DNA of 64,000 bases from Rhodoferax sp. UBA6134 (GCA_002422455.1 DIVK01000060.1:31307-95306); one strand, 5' to 3'; shown: positions 19,270-28,485, numbered from the stretch's first letter. The notes: generated from the letters alone by a model not told the origin. Translations and numbers: made by a program.

Positions 19270-19306
19270 GCCCTTACGTTCCAACCCTAAAAGAAGCGAG
19301 GACGGA

Positions 19307-19648
19307 ATGGACATCACCGTTGAAAGTCTGGAAACTCCCGCGCTGACCAAGGCGCAGCTGGCTGAATTGTTGTTTGAGAAAATTGGCTTGAACAAACGTG
19401 AATCAAAGGACATGATCGATGCGTTTTTTGACCTAATTTCCGATACCCTTGTCGGTGGAGCCGATGTCAAGATATCCGGTTTTGGCAATTTTCAGATCCG
19501 GACCAAGGCGCCGCGCCCGGGGCGAAATCCTCGAACCGGCGAAACGATCCCCATTCAGGCGCGTCGTGTGGTGACCTTTCATGCCAGTCACAAACTCAAA
19601 GAACAAATTCAGGAGGATGGCTGTACGATTCCGGCACTTCAAGACTGA
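19307..19648 (+). CDS. ihfA: Integration host factor alpha subunit
   Basis: The 113-residue HU/IHF-fold protein has [23 protein letters not shown], the beta-arm region [22 protein letters not shown] with the intercalating proline, and [16 protein letters not shown]. The ATG at 19307 follows GAGGACGG; an upstream in-frame start lacks family similarity. It forms a heterodimer with IhfB and bends DNA. Its place after pheT is typical. Confidence 0.95.
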   Translation: MDITVESLETPALTKAQLAELLFEKIGLNKRESKDMIDAFFDLISDTLVGGADVKISGFGNFQIRTKAPRPGRNPRTGETIPIQARRVVTFHASHKLKEQIQEDGCTIPALQD

Positions 19649-19742
19649 TTTTTCATTGTCAATATCCAGGCGACCTGCGGCTTTACATGCTACAGCAACC
19701 TAAAGTACCCTGAAAGCTTTCGTTCCTACCGCATTGATTTCA

Positions 19743-20189
19743 ATGGAGAAAGCCTTACCATCCATACCTGCTAAGCGCTACTTCACCATCGGTGAAGTGG
19801 GTGACTTGTGCGGTGTCAAACCTCACGTGCTACGGTACTGGGAGCAGGAGTTTACGCAACTCCGCCCCATGAAACGGCGTGGTAATCGCCGCTATTACCA
19901 GCATCATGAGGTGTTGATGATCCGTCGTATCCGCGACTTGCTTTACGACCAGGGTTTTACCATCAGTGGTGCTCGCAACAAGATGCAGGAAATCCTGCAG
20001 GCTGAACGTGACAAAAAAAGCCATGCTGGGACATTGCAGGTTGACGTTAAAGTCAGCGACTCCGAATTGGAGAAGATCAAGAATGCTCGCATCCCCGCAC
20101 CGGATGGGTCTGCTACGGATCAGTGGCAGTTCGTACGGCAAGAACTGATTGAAATTCGCAACTTCTTGTCGTTGGCGGACCAGATTTGA
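19743..20189 (+). CDS. MerR-family transcriptional regulator
   Basis: This 148-residue regulator has an N-terminal winged helix FTIGEVGDLCGVKPHVLRYWEQEF, then RRYYQHHEVLMIRRIRDLLYDQGFTISGARNKMQ and a short Asp/Glu-rich tail with no metal-binding cysteines. This MerR-like gene is regularly found between ihfA and tRNA-Pro in betaproteobacteria. Its ligand and targets are unknown. The ATG at 19743 is chosen over an in-frame TTG three codons earlier. Confidence 0.88.
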   Translation: MEKALPSIPAKRYFTIGEVGDLCGVKPHVLRYWEQEFTQLRPMKRRGNRRYYQHHEVLMIRRIRDLLYDQGFTISGARNKMQEILQAERDKKSHAGTLQVDVKVSDSELEKIKNARIPAPDGSATDQWQFVRQELIEIRNFLSLADQI

Positions 20190-20215
20190 TCTTCTGCGGT
20201 TACAATAAAAGGGAT

Positions 20216-20292
20216 CGGTGTGTGGCGCAGCCTGGTAGCGCACTTGCATGGGGTGCAAGGGGTCGAAGGTTCGAATCCTTTCACACCGACCA
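20216..20292 (+). tRNA. tRNA-Pro (anticodon TGG)
   Basis: A full 77-base cloverleaf with a 7-bp acceptor stem CGGTGTG/CACACCG, D-arm GGCGCAGCCTGGTAGCGC, anticodon loop with TGG between TTGCA and TGCAA, GGTTCGAATCC T-arm and an encoded CCA (20290-20292). It reads proline codons ending in any or most bases. Confidence 0.97.
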
Positions 20293-20300
20293 GTAAAATA

Positions 20301-20336
20301 GGGGGACAGATTTTGCTCTGTGGCCCCTTTCTTTTT
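20301..20336 (+). terminator. Intrinsic terminator after tRNA-Pro
   Basis: The stem is GGGG plus ACAGA (20301-20310) pairing with TCTGT and CCCC (20317-20327), with a TTTTGC loop and followed by TTTCTTTTTG, nine bases after the tRNA end. It fits a Rho-independent terminator for the MerR-tRNA unit. Confidence 0.8.
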
Positions 20337-20436
20337 GTTTGTTTCTGTTGAATTCCTGGCGGTGATTGGTACGGAATGCACTGAGCCGCTGAATTGGCGG
20401 CTGGAAGTTTTACCGTGTATTTCGAAATAGCGTTTT

Positions 20437-20997
20437 ATGCCATTGCCTGATAATCAAACTCCTCGAAAAGAGATTCACGCCAGACAGATAACCTGCAAGG
20501 GATATCAGCGGGAAGACGGTCTATGGGATGTCGATGCGCATATTGTTGACGCGAAAACGTACGCTGTGGACAATGCTCACCGGGGCACAGTAAACCCGGG
20601 AGAGCCCATTCATGAGATGTGGATTCGCCTGACGGTTGACGTGGAACTCCTTGTTCACGATTGTATTGCCGTGACGGATCACTCCCCTTATGGATACTGT
20701 GGTGATATTACGGGGATTTTTAAAAAATTAATTGGTGAAACAATCGCCCCTGGTTGGAATCGACGCGTTAAGGAACTGGTGGCGGGTGTGCAGGGCTGTA
20801 CGCATTTGGCCGATCTCGTTGGCCCGGCTACAACTACTATCTATCAAAGCATGGCGGGTATCAGTAAAGGAAAATGCGAGGCGGAAAAATCAAAACCGTT
20901 TTATATTGACGGCTGCCATGTTTGGGCGAGCGATGGAGATCAAGTGCTGAAATTTCATCCGGAATTCCATGCGGGGAAAACGGAAAAGCAACGTTAG
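20437..20997 (+). CDS. DUF2889 family protein
   Basis: The 186-residue protein contains IHARQITCKGYQREDGLWDVDAH, WIRLTVDVELLVHDCIAVTDHSPY and GCTHLADLVGPATTTIYQS, the conserved features of DUF2889. No function is known. Conserved His and Cys residues (GCTHL, DHSPYGYC) could form a metal or active site. The gene is visibly more AT-rich in codon use than the translation block before it and runs with the MAPEG gene 26 bases downstream; transfer is possible but not shown. Confidence 0.8.
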   Translation: MPLPDNQTPRKEIHARQITCKGYQREDGLWDVDAHIVDAKTYAVDNAHRGTVNPGEPIHEMWIRLTVDVELLVHDCIAVTDHSPYGYCGDITGIFKKLIGETIAPGWNRRVKELVAGVQGCTHLADLVGPATTTIYQSMAGISKGKCEAEKSKPFYIDGCHVWASDGDQVLKFHPEFHAGKTEKQR

Positions 20998-21023
20998 AAT
21001 TTTAAAACCTATAGGAGACAAAA

Positions 21024-21446
21024 ATGAACACTTCACTCTATGCACTTGCCGGATTTGCCGGATGGACTTTGTTGCTTGCCTTTTTATTGCTGAATATGAG
21101 GGGTTATTATGCTTTCCTGAGTGGTAACAAAATAGCCCTGAACAAATTCTCTCCGGATGGAAATGACGTGCCAGGATTTGGAAAGAGGCTCACACGTGCC
21201 CATCTGAACTGCCTTGAAATGCTGCCCATTTTCGCCAGTCTTGTTGTGGTTGCTTCTTTGTCAAGTCAATTGGCCGTTATGGAGACCACAGCTCTGTATG
21301 TGCTTTATGCCCGCATAGCCCAGTCAACGGTACACATGATTTCAACCAGTTTGGTTGCTGTCCTTTTGCGTGCGACTTTTTGGGTTATTCAACTGGGTCT
21401 GCTCTCGTCCTATGCCTACCAGTTGCTCAAGCCTGTGTTGGGCTAG
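21024..21446 (+). CDS. MAPEG-family membrane protein
   Basis: The 140-residue protein has four hydrophobic segments and the MAPEG-type pattern [19 protein letters not shown] followed by [12 protein letters not shown]. The family includes eicosanoid/glutathione-metabolising membrane enzymes in animals; bacterial members are mostly uncharacterised. AGGAGA precedes the start. Its TAG stop sits exactly at the left junction of an IS630 element: the TA is the target duplication and the G is the first base of the element. Without the insertion the same TAG would still be read. Confidence 0.8.
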   Translation: MNTSLYALAGFAGWTLLLAFLLLNMRGYYAFLSGNKIALNKFSPDGNDVPGFGKRLTRAHLNCLEMLPIFASLVVVASLSSQLAVMETTALYVLYARIAQSTVHMISTSLVAVLLRATFWVIQLGLLSSYAYQLLKPVLG

Positions 21447-22528
21447 TGTCCTGAGTTAGAAATTCGCAGACAAAAGCGCTCGATGCTGGCCAGAATGACG
21501 TCGGCGGATTTCGTCCAGATAAACGGCTTGGGCTCGGCGTTATTGATTTTGAGGTAGGCGCGAATGGCATCTTCGAGCTCGCGGGTCGAACGATGCGTGC
21601 CACGACGAATCTGTTTTTCGGTCAGGGTTGCGAACCAGCGTTCGACTTGATTGAGCCAGGACGCCGAGGTTGGCGTGAAATGAACCTGAAAGCGCGGATG
21701 GCGCGCAAACCAGTTGCGGATGGTTGACGTCTTATGCGTGCCGTAGTTGTCCATCACGAGATGAATATCCAGATCCGTGGGAACGGATGCCTCAATCGTG
21801 CGCAGGAATTTCAAGAATTCGCTGCTGCGATGGCGTCGGTGCAATTCCCCTATGACCTTGCCAGTCGCGATGTCGAGGGCAGCAAACAAAGTTGTCGTGC
21901 CATGACGCTCGTAGTCGTGGGTGCGTCGCTCAGCGACGCCGGGCGCCAGCGGCAAAATGGGCTGCGTGCGGTCGAGCGCCTGAATCTGGCTTTTTTCATC
22001 GACGCACAGCACCATGGCCTTCAGCGGCGGATCAATGTACAGGCCCACGATGTCGCGGGTCTTCTCGACAAACAAGGGGTCGGTGGAGAGTTTGAACGTC
22101 TCTTGACGGTGAGGCTGCAAACCGAAAGCGCGCCAAATCCGGCTAACCGCTGTTTGCGACAGCTTCGCCTCGCGTGCCATCATCCGCGTGCTCCAATGGG
22201 TGGCATTCATCGGCGCTCCTTCGAGCGTCTTGGCGATGACGGCGTCCACACGCGCGTCGTCTATCGTGCGCGGTGCCCCTGAACGCGGCGCGTCCAGCAA
22301 ACCATCGAGCCGCGATTGCACAAAGCGACCGCGCCACTTGCACACAGTCTGCGGTGCGACCGCGAGCTTGAGCGCGACGGCTTTGTTCTCGGCGCCAGCC
22401 GAGCATGCAAGGATGATCCGCGAACGCAAGGCCAGCGCTTGCGCGGTCTTGCGCCGCCTGGCCCACGCCTGCAACTGTTCTCGTTCTGATTCGTTCAACA
22501 CCAACTGCGCTTTTGGTCGACCTGCCAT
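21443..22528 (-). CDS. IS630-family transposase
   Basis: About 361 residues from [18 protein letters not shown]. It has N-terminal helix-turn-helix domains ([30 protein letters not shown]) and a DDE catalytic core with [16 protein letters not shown] and [12 protein letters not shown], complete for activity. The longer open frame starts at 22588, but the ATG at 22528 gives the better protein. The reading frame runs to the last base of the element and stops at TAG formed by the duplicated TA plus the next host base (21443-21445). Confidence 0.92.
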   Translation of the reverse strand: MAGRPKAQLVLNESEREQLQAWARRRKTAQALALRSRIILACSAGAENKAVALKLAVAPQTVCKWRGRFVQSRLDGLLDAPRSGAPRTIDDARVDAVIAKTLEGAPMNATHWSTRMMAREAKLSQTAVSRIWRAFGLQPHRQETFKLSTDPLFVEKTRDIVGLYIDPPLKAMVLCVDEKSQIQALDRTQPILPLAPGVAERRTHDYERHGTTTLFAALDIATGKVIGELHRRHRSSEFLKFLRTIEASVPTDLDIHLVMDNYGTHKTSTIRNWFARHPRFQVHFTPTSASWLNQVERWFATLTEKQIRRGTHRSTRELEDAIRAYLKINNAEPKPFIWTKSADVILASIERFCLRISNSGH

Positions 22529-22609
22529 GTGAGCCTCGCTGTCGTGAATTCGATATTCACAACATAGTCGATATTCAAAATAATTCAACTAATTTCTAAC
22601 TCAGGACAC
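21446..22609. mobile_element. IS630-family insertion sequence, intact
   Basis: It has perfect 19-bp terminal inverted repeats at 21446-21464 and 22591-22609, opening GTGTCCTGAG, flanked by a TA duplication (21444-21445 and 22610-22611), the hallmark target of the family. Total length is 1,164 bases with a single transposase gene on the minus strand. Removing it and one TA joins the MAPEG stop directly to the sequence before the unknown gene at 22.6 kb. The identical ends and full-length transposase suggest a recent insertion. Confidence 0.93.
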
Positions 22610-22625
22610 TAGATGGACGTAGAGT

Positions 22626-23213
22626 TTATTCATCCTTACCGAGAGCGGTGCGGAATTTTTCCAACCGGGCATCGTAGTCGACAGCGTCACCGTAATCCAG
22701 AAACTGCTTGTAGCGGGCGTGTGTGCCCAGAATCTTACGGGCGTGTTTGATTGGGCAAAAATACTGTTCGGTGCGTGCCAGAATCTCGGTCGTGTAGGCC
22801 ATGAGCCCATTGCCATATTCGCAGTAGGTGCAGTGGAATTTTTCGATGAAGTTAAGATGGGCAAGGTGACGCCGATCAAACATCATGTAGTTGGCGCGGC
22901 GCACCTTGGTCACACCGTAAACCGGGAAACTGGTCCATTGGTAGAAGCTGACGCACAGGTCCAGCATCAACAGCGGAAAAATCATGCTGTAAATGATGGG
23001 CCCGGTAATCAAGTTTAGCGGGCGGTTGGTGACCAGCCAGCGGAAGAAATTTTTCTTGAGCTTTCGGTGTTCGGCCATTACCGAAGAATCGAACTCGATG
23101 CGTTTGCCCTTGACTTGGAAGAATATTTTGTTTTCTTGGTCCTTGATGACTGCGTGCAAGTCATCTTCAAGTGCCTCCATTTGGGCCAGTATCCGGGACA
23201 CTCGTTCGTTCAT
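22626..23213 (-). CDS. Conserved membrane-associated protein of unknown function
   Basis: The 195-residue product has an N-terminal helical part (MNERVSRILAQMEALEDDLHAV), one or two hydrophobic segments around residues 65-100 (LITGPIIYSMIFPLLMLDLC) and a C-terminal part with HCTYCEYGNGLMAY and TEQYFCPIKHARK. The CxxC plus later Cys and His could bind metal, and the family would then be a small membrane metalloprotein. I recall similar hypotheticals in Burkholderiales but no assigned function. Its stop is 17 bases from the IS element. Confidence 0.7.
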   Translation of the reverse strand: MNERVSRILAQMEALEDDLHAVIKDQENKIFFQVKGKRIEFDSSVMAEHRKLKKNFFRWLVTNRPLNLITGPIIYSMIFPLLMLDLCVSFYQWTSFPVYGVTKVRRANYMMFDRRHLAHLNFIEKFHCTYCEYGNGLMAYTTEILARTEQYFCPIKHARKILGTHARYKQFLDYGDAVDYDARLEKFRTALGKDE

Positions 23214-23340
23214 GGGGTTCCTTTGCTGCAGGAGAGCGCTCGCCCGGTGGGGCGAGATGACAAAACGCAGCGGCTTTTTGCTTCAGACCCTGTTGTGGAT
23301 CAATGTGTTGTGCTGCAGCACTGTAGCGTTTGAATTCGAT

Positions 23341-23910
23341 TCAGTACGCGGTGGACTCCATTGCCGGCAGGCTGGCGGTTTCCTGTACATCGGTTGACAC
23401 ACGTCGGGCACCGTCAAAACGGTGGCTCCAGTACGCCAGCGCCATATCTTCTACCCGCACCTCGGAACCTGGTTTGGGAGAGTGGATGAACTTGCCTTCG
23501 CCGATGTAAATGCCAACGTGGCTGAAGGTGCGCCGCATGGTGTTGAAGAACACCAAGTCACCGGGTCGCAGGTCGGTCCGATCGATTTTTTGCGTGGCAG
23601 CAGCTTGCTGTTCCGCTTTGCGGGGGAGGATCAGGCCCACCGTTTGTTGATACATGGCTCGCACAAAACCGCTGCAATCAAAGCCGGTTTCCACTGTGTT
23701 GCCACCGCGCCGGTAGGGCACGCCCAGAAAGCCTAGGGCTGTGACGACCAGCTCCGACGCTTTCTCGCTGACGGAGTGTCGCACCTGATCGACTTGCTTC
23801 AACAGCCCCTTGTCCGCCAGGAATTGATCCATGTCATCGGCCGCGCCAGGGGGGAGTGCGTACGCATGGGCAGTAAAAAGAAGGGTGACGAGGATGGCGG
23901 AAATTCGCAT
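23341..23910 (-). CDS. NlpC/P60-family cell-wall endopeptidase
   Basis: The 189-residue exported cysteine peptidase has a signal peptide (MRISAILVTLLFTAHAYA) and the C40 catalytic set: Cys in TGFDCSGFVRAMY, His in FSHVGIYIGEG and a polar third residue in FIHSPKPGSEV. The family cuts gamma-D-glutamyl-meso-diaminopimelate or related peptidoglycan cross-bridges in the periplasm. It stands alone between serB and the unknown gene, all on the minus strand with gaps over 100 bases. Confidence 0.9.
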   Translation of the reverse strand: MRISAILVTLLFTAHAYALPPGAADDMDQFLADKGLLKQVDQVRHSVSEKASELVVTALGFLGVPYRRGGNTVETGFDCSGFVRAMYQQTVGLILPRKAEQQAAATQKIDRTDLRPGDLVFFNTMRRTFSHVGIYIGEGKFIHSPKPGSEVRVEDMALAYWSHRFDGARRVSTDVQETASLPAMESTAY

Positions 23911-24024
23911 GGCGGCTAGGATACTTGCAGTTCAAAGGCGCTGTCAAGCTTCAGACTACGCTGAACAAGTGCCCTCAAAACAGAGCACCCTGTTGTATTG
24001 AAGGCTGAAGGCGAGAAACCAAGA

Positions 24025-24735
24025 TTACCCGAGTACGTCCAGCAGCCGGTCCAGCCCGCCGCTGTTGATCGCCACCATGGCCTGTTCGCGCACCTTCGGT
24101 TTGGCGTGGTAAGCCACCGACAAGCCTGCTTCGCCCATCATGGGCAGGTCGTTTGCGCCGTCGCCCATGGCAATGGCCTGGCTGGGCTGGATGCCCAGTT
24201 GCGCACAGGTTTCGAGCAGCATTTTGCGTTTTTCAGCGCCATCGCAAATATCGCCCCACGGCTGGTCAATCATGCGGCCGGTGAGCAAGCCGTTCTGTAC
24301 GTCCAGCACGTTGGAGCGCATGTAGTCGATGCCCAGCCGTTCGCACACGCGGTTGGCAAAAAACGTGAAGCCGCCGGAGACCAGCAGCACTTTCATGCCT
24401 ACCTTCTTGCAGGCGGCCACCAGCTCAGCGGCACCGGGGTTGAGCTGCAGGCGCTGTGCATAAACCTCTTCCATGCTGCGCAGGCTGACGCCTTTGAGCA
24501 AGGCCACGCGCCGGCGCAGGCTTTCCTTGAAGTCGGCGATTTCGCCGCGCATGGTGGCCTCGGTGATGGCCGCCACTTGCGGCTTGCGGCCAACGGCATC
24601 GGCAATTTCATCCACACATTCGATATTGATGAGGGTGGAGTCCATGTCGAAGGCGATCAACCTGAAGTCGTGAAGGTTCAGTGGCGGAGTGAAGCCCTGA
24701 ATGACGAGGCCAGGGGAGAGTTCAGTGCGTTGCAT
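24025..24735 (-). CDS. serB: Phosphoserine phosphatase
   Basis: This catalyses the last step of serine synthesis. The 236-residue HAD enzyme carries FDMDSTLINIECVDEIAD (nucleophile Asp and a Glu contacting substrate), LLVSGGFTFFANRV and MGDGANDLPMMGEAG. The ATG at 24735 (MQRTELSPGLVIQG) matches short SerB forms lacking the ACT domain; the open frame extends 41 codons upstream with no family similarity. It lies 126 bases downstream of mfd on the same strand. Confidence 0.95.
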   Translation of the reverse strand: MQRTELSPGLVIQGFTPPLNLHDFRLIAFDMDSTLINIECVDEIADAVGRKPQVAAITEATMRGEIADFKESLRRRVALLKGVSLRSMEEVYAQRLQLNPGAAELVAACKKVGMKVLLVSGGFTFFANRVCERLGIDYMRSNVLDVQNGLLTGRMIDQPWGDICDGAEKRKMLLETCAQLGIQPSQAIAMGDGANDLPMMGEAGLSVAYHAKPKVREQAMVAINSGGLDRLLDVLG

Positions 24736-24861
24736 GGAAATATCTACTATTGTCCTGATGGCTTCTTGTGAATGATTGACATGGGCTGGGTGCTTATTTG
24801 ATATCCGAAACAAGCCGTTTCCAGGGGGCGATTTCGGGTTCAGCCCATGTCCGAGCATATG

Positions 24862-27800
24862 TCATACGGTTTCCAGCATCGGCGGCCCGAGGCTCCTGAG
24901 CACGTCCCGCACCATCTGCGCCCGGTCCTTGGCCTGCGGCAACTCGCGCTCGATGCGCAGCTTTTCATTGCCTGCCAGTTTGACGTGCTTGTTTTTCTGG
25001 ATCATTGCAATGATCTTCATCGGGTCGATCGGCGGATTTTTCTTGAAGGTGATGATGATCACGCCTGGTGCGGCATCGACCTTGACCACGCCATAGGGTT
25101 TGGCCAATAGGCGCAGCCGGTGCATGTCGATCAGGGTTTGCGCCTGGGCCGGCAGTTTGCCAAAGCGATCGACGATTTCTTCGAGCAGCGTGTCGACCTG
25201 GTCCGTACTTTTGGCGGTGGCGAGTTTTTTGTAGAACGACAGGCGCAAATGCACGTCACCGCAGTAGTCGTCGGGCAGCAGGGCGGGGGCGTGCAGGTTG
25301 ATGTCGGTGCTCACGTTGAGCGGACTGAGCAGATCGGGTTCGATACCGGCCTTGAGACAGCGCACCGCCTCACTCAGCATCTCGTTGTAGAGCTGAAAGC
25401 CCACTTCGAGCATGTTGCCGCTCTGGTTTTCGCCCAGCACCTCGCCGGCACCCCGAATCTCCAGGTCGTGCATGGCGAGGTAAAAACCGCTGCCCAATTC
25501 TTCCATTTGCTGAATCGCGTCGAGTCGTTGGCTGGCCTGTTTGGTCAGCCCTTCCAGATCGGGCACCATCAGATAGGCATAAGCTTGGTGGTGGCTGCGG
25601 CCGACGCGGCCGCGCAACTGGTGCAACTGCGCCAGGCCAAACTTGTCGGCACGGCTCATGACGATGGTATTGGCGCTGGGAACGTCGATACCGGTCTCGA
25701 TGATGGTGGAGCACAGCAGCAGGTTGAAGCGCTGCGCCACAAAGTCGCGCATCACGGCCTCCAACTGACGTTCGGGCATCTGTCCGTGGGCCACGGCGAT
25801 GCGGGCTTCGGGCAGCAGTTCTTCCAGCCGGGCGCGCCGGTTCTCGATGGTGTCGACTTCGTTGTGCAAGAAGTACACCTGGCCGCCGCGTTTGAGTTCG
25901 CGCAGTACGGCCTCGCGGATGACGCCGTTGCCTTCGGTGCGGACAAAGGTTTTGATGGCCAGACGGCGTTGCGGCGCGGTGGCGATTACGCTCAGGTCGC
26001 GCAGGCCTTCGAGCGCCATGCCCAAGGTACGGGGAATGGGGGTGGCGGTGAGCGTGAGCACGTCGACTTCGGCGCGTAGAGCCTTCATTTGCTCCTTGTG
26101 GCGCACGCCGAAGCGGTGCTCCTCGTCGATGATGAGCAGGCCCAGATCCTTGAATTTGGTGGACTCGCTCAGCAGCTTGTGGGTGCCGACCACGATGTCG
26201 ATGGTGCCGTCGGCCAGGCCCTTCATGGCGGCGGTGATTTCCTTGGCGGAGCGAAAGCGGCTCATTTCCGCCACTTTGACTGGCCATTTGCTGAAGCGGT
26301 CGACCAGCGTCTGGTAGTGCTGTTCGGCCAGCAGTGTGGTGGGTGCCAGAAACGCCACCTGTTTGCCGCCCGTGACGGCGATGAAGGCGGCGCGCAGCGC
26401 CACCTCGGTCTTGCCAAAACCGACATCGCCGCAAATCAGGCGGTCCATCGGGCGCGGGCTGATCATGTCCTGAATCACGGCGTGGATGGCGGCATTCTGG
26501 TCGGCCGTTTCCTCAAAGCCGAAGTCGTTGGCAAAGGTCTCGTAGTCGCCCGGCGAATAGCGAAAGGCGTGGCCTTCGCGCGCGGCGCGGCGGGCGTAGA
26601 TGTTGAGCAGTTCAGCAGCGGCGTCACGCACCTGTTCGGCGGCCTTGCGTTTGGCTTTTTCCCACACGCCGGAGCCCAGGCGGTGCAGCGGCGCTTCGTC
26701 GGCGCTGACGCCGGTGTAGCGGCTGATGAGTTGCAGCTGGCTGACCGGCACATACAGCGTGGCCTTGTCGGCGTATTCGAGGTGCAGGAACTCCTGCAGC
26801 TCGGGCTCGCCATTGGCTTGTCTGTTGCCCAGATCAAGGTGGATCAAGCCCCGGTAGCGGCCAATGCCGTGTGACGAATGGACCACGGGGTCGCCTACAT
26901 TGAGCTCACTCAGGTCCTTGATCAGCGCTTCCACGTCGCTGATCTGCTCCTGTTTTTTACGGCGGCGGGTGGTGGGAGCGGCGGCAAAGAGCTCGGTTTC
27001 GGTCACGAAATCGATGCCTGCTGCCAGCCAGGAAAAGCCGGTGCTCAGGCTGGAGGTGGCAATGCCAACTTTCTCATCGCTGGCCTGGAATTCGGCGAGG
27101 GAATCGAAGGAGGGCGGGCTCAGGTGGCTGGCGTGCAGAAAGTCCAGCAGGCTGGTCTTGCGACCTTCGCTCTCGGCCAGCACCAGTATGCGCTGTTTCG
27201 TCTGGCGAATGTGCTCTTTCAGCCGTGTCAGCGGGTCGTCGGCACCGCGCACCGCGGTGAGGGGGGGAAGGGTGTCGAAGTCGGCATAGTCCGTTCGCCC
27301 TGAGCTTGTCGAAGGGCTTGCCGGAGCCTCGACCCCTTCGACAGTGCTCAGGACAGGCGGCTCAGCCCGAACGAATTTGATCGCCAACTGTGCATGCTGG
27401 TTGACCCGGGCATAAAACTGCTCAATGCCCAGGAACAGCGATTCTGGTGGCAGCACGGGCCGCTCGGGGTCGCCCTGCACCAGGCGATGGCGCTCTTTGG
27501 TGTCTTGCCAGAAATGCTGGAACGCGGGCTCTAGGTCGCCATGCAACACCACTGTCGCATCGGCGCCCAGGTAGTCAAACACGGTGGCGGTTTCTTCAAA
27601 GAACAGCGGCAGGTAGTACTCGATGCCGGCCGTGGCCACGCCATTGCCCATGTCTTTGTAGATGCGGCTTTTGGTCGGATCGCCTTCCAGAAACTCGCGC
27701 CAGCGGCTGCGAAAGCGCGCGCGCGCGTCGTCGTCCATCGGGAATTCGCGTCCCGGCAGCAGGCGCACCTCGGGTACCGGGTACAGGCTGCGCTGGCTGT

Positions 27801-28401
27801 CGGGATCGAAGGTGCGGATGCTGTCGATTTCGTCATCAAACAGGTCGACGCGATAGGGCATGGTGCTGCCCATGGGGAACAGGTCAATCAGCCCACCGCG
27901 CACTGCGTATTCACCGGGGCTGACCACTTGCGTCACGTGGCTGTAGCCGGCCAGGGTCAACTGGGCCTTGAGCCGGGCTTCGTCCAGTTTTTGCCTGACC
28001 TTGAAGTGAAAGGTGTAACCGGCCAGAAAACCAGGCGGCGCCAGCCGGTATAGAGCAGTGGTGGCGGGTACGATGACGACGTCGGCGCCGGTTTCACGGT
28101 CGCGCTGGCTGATGCGCCAGAGCGTGGCCAGCCGCTCGCTGATCAGGTCCTGGTGCGGTGAAAACGTGTCGTAGGGCAGGGTTTCCCAGTCGGGAAACAG
28201 CGCACAGCGCAAGTCGGGGGCGAAGAAGGCAATTTCATCGAGCAGGCGCTGCGCATCCGTGGCGTCGGCGGTGACGATGGCTGTCAGCTTGTGGCTGGCC
28301 TTTTCACGCTGCCCCAGCCGGGCGAGCAGCAGCGCATCGGCGGAGCCTGTTGGTCGCGGCAGGGTATAGCGTTTGCCGGGGTGCAGTTTGGGTAAATCCA
28401 T
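24862..28401 (-). CDS. mfd: Transcription-repair coupling factor
   Basis: Mfd removes RNA polymerase stalled at DNA damage and recruits UvrA. The 1,179-residue protein has the UvrB-homologous N-terminus (LFPDWETLPYDTFSPHQDLISERL), the RNA-polymerase-interacting domain (GDPVVHSSHGIGRYRGL), helicase motifs CGDVGFGKTEVALRAA, IDEEHRFGV and TATPIPRTLGM, and the TRCF C-terminal domain. The ATG at 28401 (MDLPKLHPGKRYTLP) is the canonical start; the frame opens 72 codons further upstream. Residues about 343-371 (PVLSTVEGVEAPASPSTSSG) come from an inserted repeat that keeps the frame. Confidence 0.96.
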   Translation of the reverse strand: MDLPKLHPGKRYTLPRPTGSADALLLARLGQREKASHKLTAIVTADATDAQRLLDEIAFFAPDLRCALFPDWETLPYDTFSPHQDLISERLATLWRISQRDRETGADVVIVPATTALYRLAPPGFLAGYTFHFKVRQKLDEARLKAQLTLAGYSHVTQVVSPGEYAVRGGLIDLFPMGSTMPYRVDLFDDEIDSIRTFDPDSQRSLYPVPEVRLLPGREFPMDDDARARFRSRWREFLEGDPTKSRIYKDMGNGVATAGIEYYLPLFFEETATVFDYLGADATVVLHGDLEPAFQHFWQDTKERHRLVQGDPERPVLPPESLFLGIEQFYARVNQHAQLAIKFVRAEPPVLSTVEGVEAPASPSTSSGRTDYADFDTLPPLTAVRGADDPLTRLKEHIRQTKQRILVLAESEGRKTSLLDFLHASHLSPPSFDSLAEFQASDEKVGIATSSLSTGFSWLAAGIDFVTETELFAAAPTTRRRKKQEQISDVEALIKDLSELNVGDPVVHSSHGIGRYRGLIHLDLGNRQANGEPELQEFLHLEYADKATLYVPVSQLQLISRYTGVSADEAPLHRLGSGVWEKAKRKAAEQVRDAAAELLNIYARRAAREGHAFRYSPGDYETFANDFGFEETADQNAAIHAVIQDMISPRPMDRLICGDVGFGKTEVALRAAFIAVTGGKQVAFLAPTTLLAEQHYQTLVDRFSKWPVKVAEMSRFRSAKEITAAMKGLADGTIDIVVGTHKLLSESTKFKDLGLLIIDEEHRFGVRHKEQMKALRAEVDVLTLTATPIPRTLGMALEGLRDLSVIATAPQRRLAIKTFVRTEGNGVIREAVLRELKRGGQVYFLHNEVDTIENRRARLEELLPEARIAVAHGQMPERQLEAVMRDFVAQRFNLLLCSTIIETGIDVPSANTIVMSRADKFGLAQLHQLRGRVGRSHHQAYAYLMVPDLEGLTKQASQRLDAIQQMEELGSGFYLAMHDLEIRGAGEVLGENQSGNMLEVGFQLYNEMLSEAVRCLKAGIEPDLLSPLNVSTDINLHAPALLPDDYCGDVHLRLSFYKKLATAKSTDQVDTLLEEIVDRFGKLPAQAQTLIDMHRLRLLAKPYGVVKVDAAPGVIIITFKKNPPIDPMKIIAMIQKNKHVKLAGNEKLRIERELPQAKDRAQMVRDVLRSLGPPMLETV
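27291..27375. repeat. Inverted-repeat element inside mfd
   Basis: The + strand reads GTTCGCCCTGAGCTTGTCG and on to position 27317, then about 35 bases later an inverted relative (CCCTTCGACAGTGCTCAGGA) and CTCAGCCCGAACGA. The first 25 bases (27293-27317) are identical to 27 kb-distant bases 59748-59772 in cbiL. This is a REP-like palindrome family I know from many proteobacterial genomes. It adds about 28 residues to Mfd without a frameshift. Confidence 0.85.
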
Positions 28402-28485
28402 GAATCGCCTGGTAAACAACGCATGCGGGTGCGTTGAGTTTGAACATACAAATACAAAACACCCCACGCGGTGAGGCGGGGGGTG

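Noticed and set aside
20216..22609. An integrative element at tRNA-Pro
   Set aside because: There is no integrase gene and no duplicate of the tRNA 3' end within the window; only a simple IS is present.
23998..24771. A 257-codon + strand frame over serB
   Set aside because: It mirrors serB codon for codon and has no domain of its own; SerB motifs on the other strand are unambiguous.
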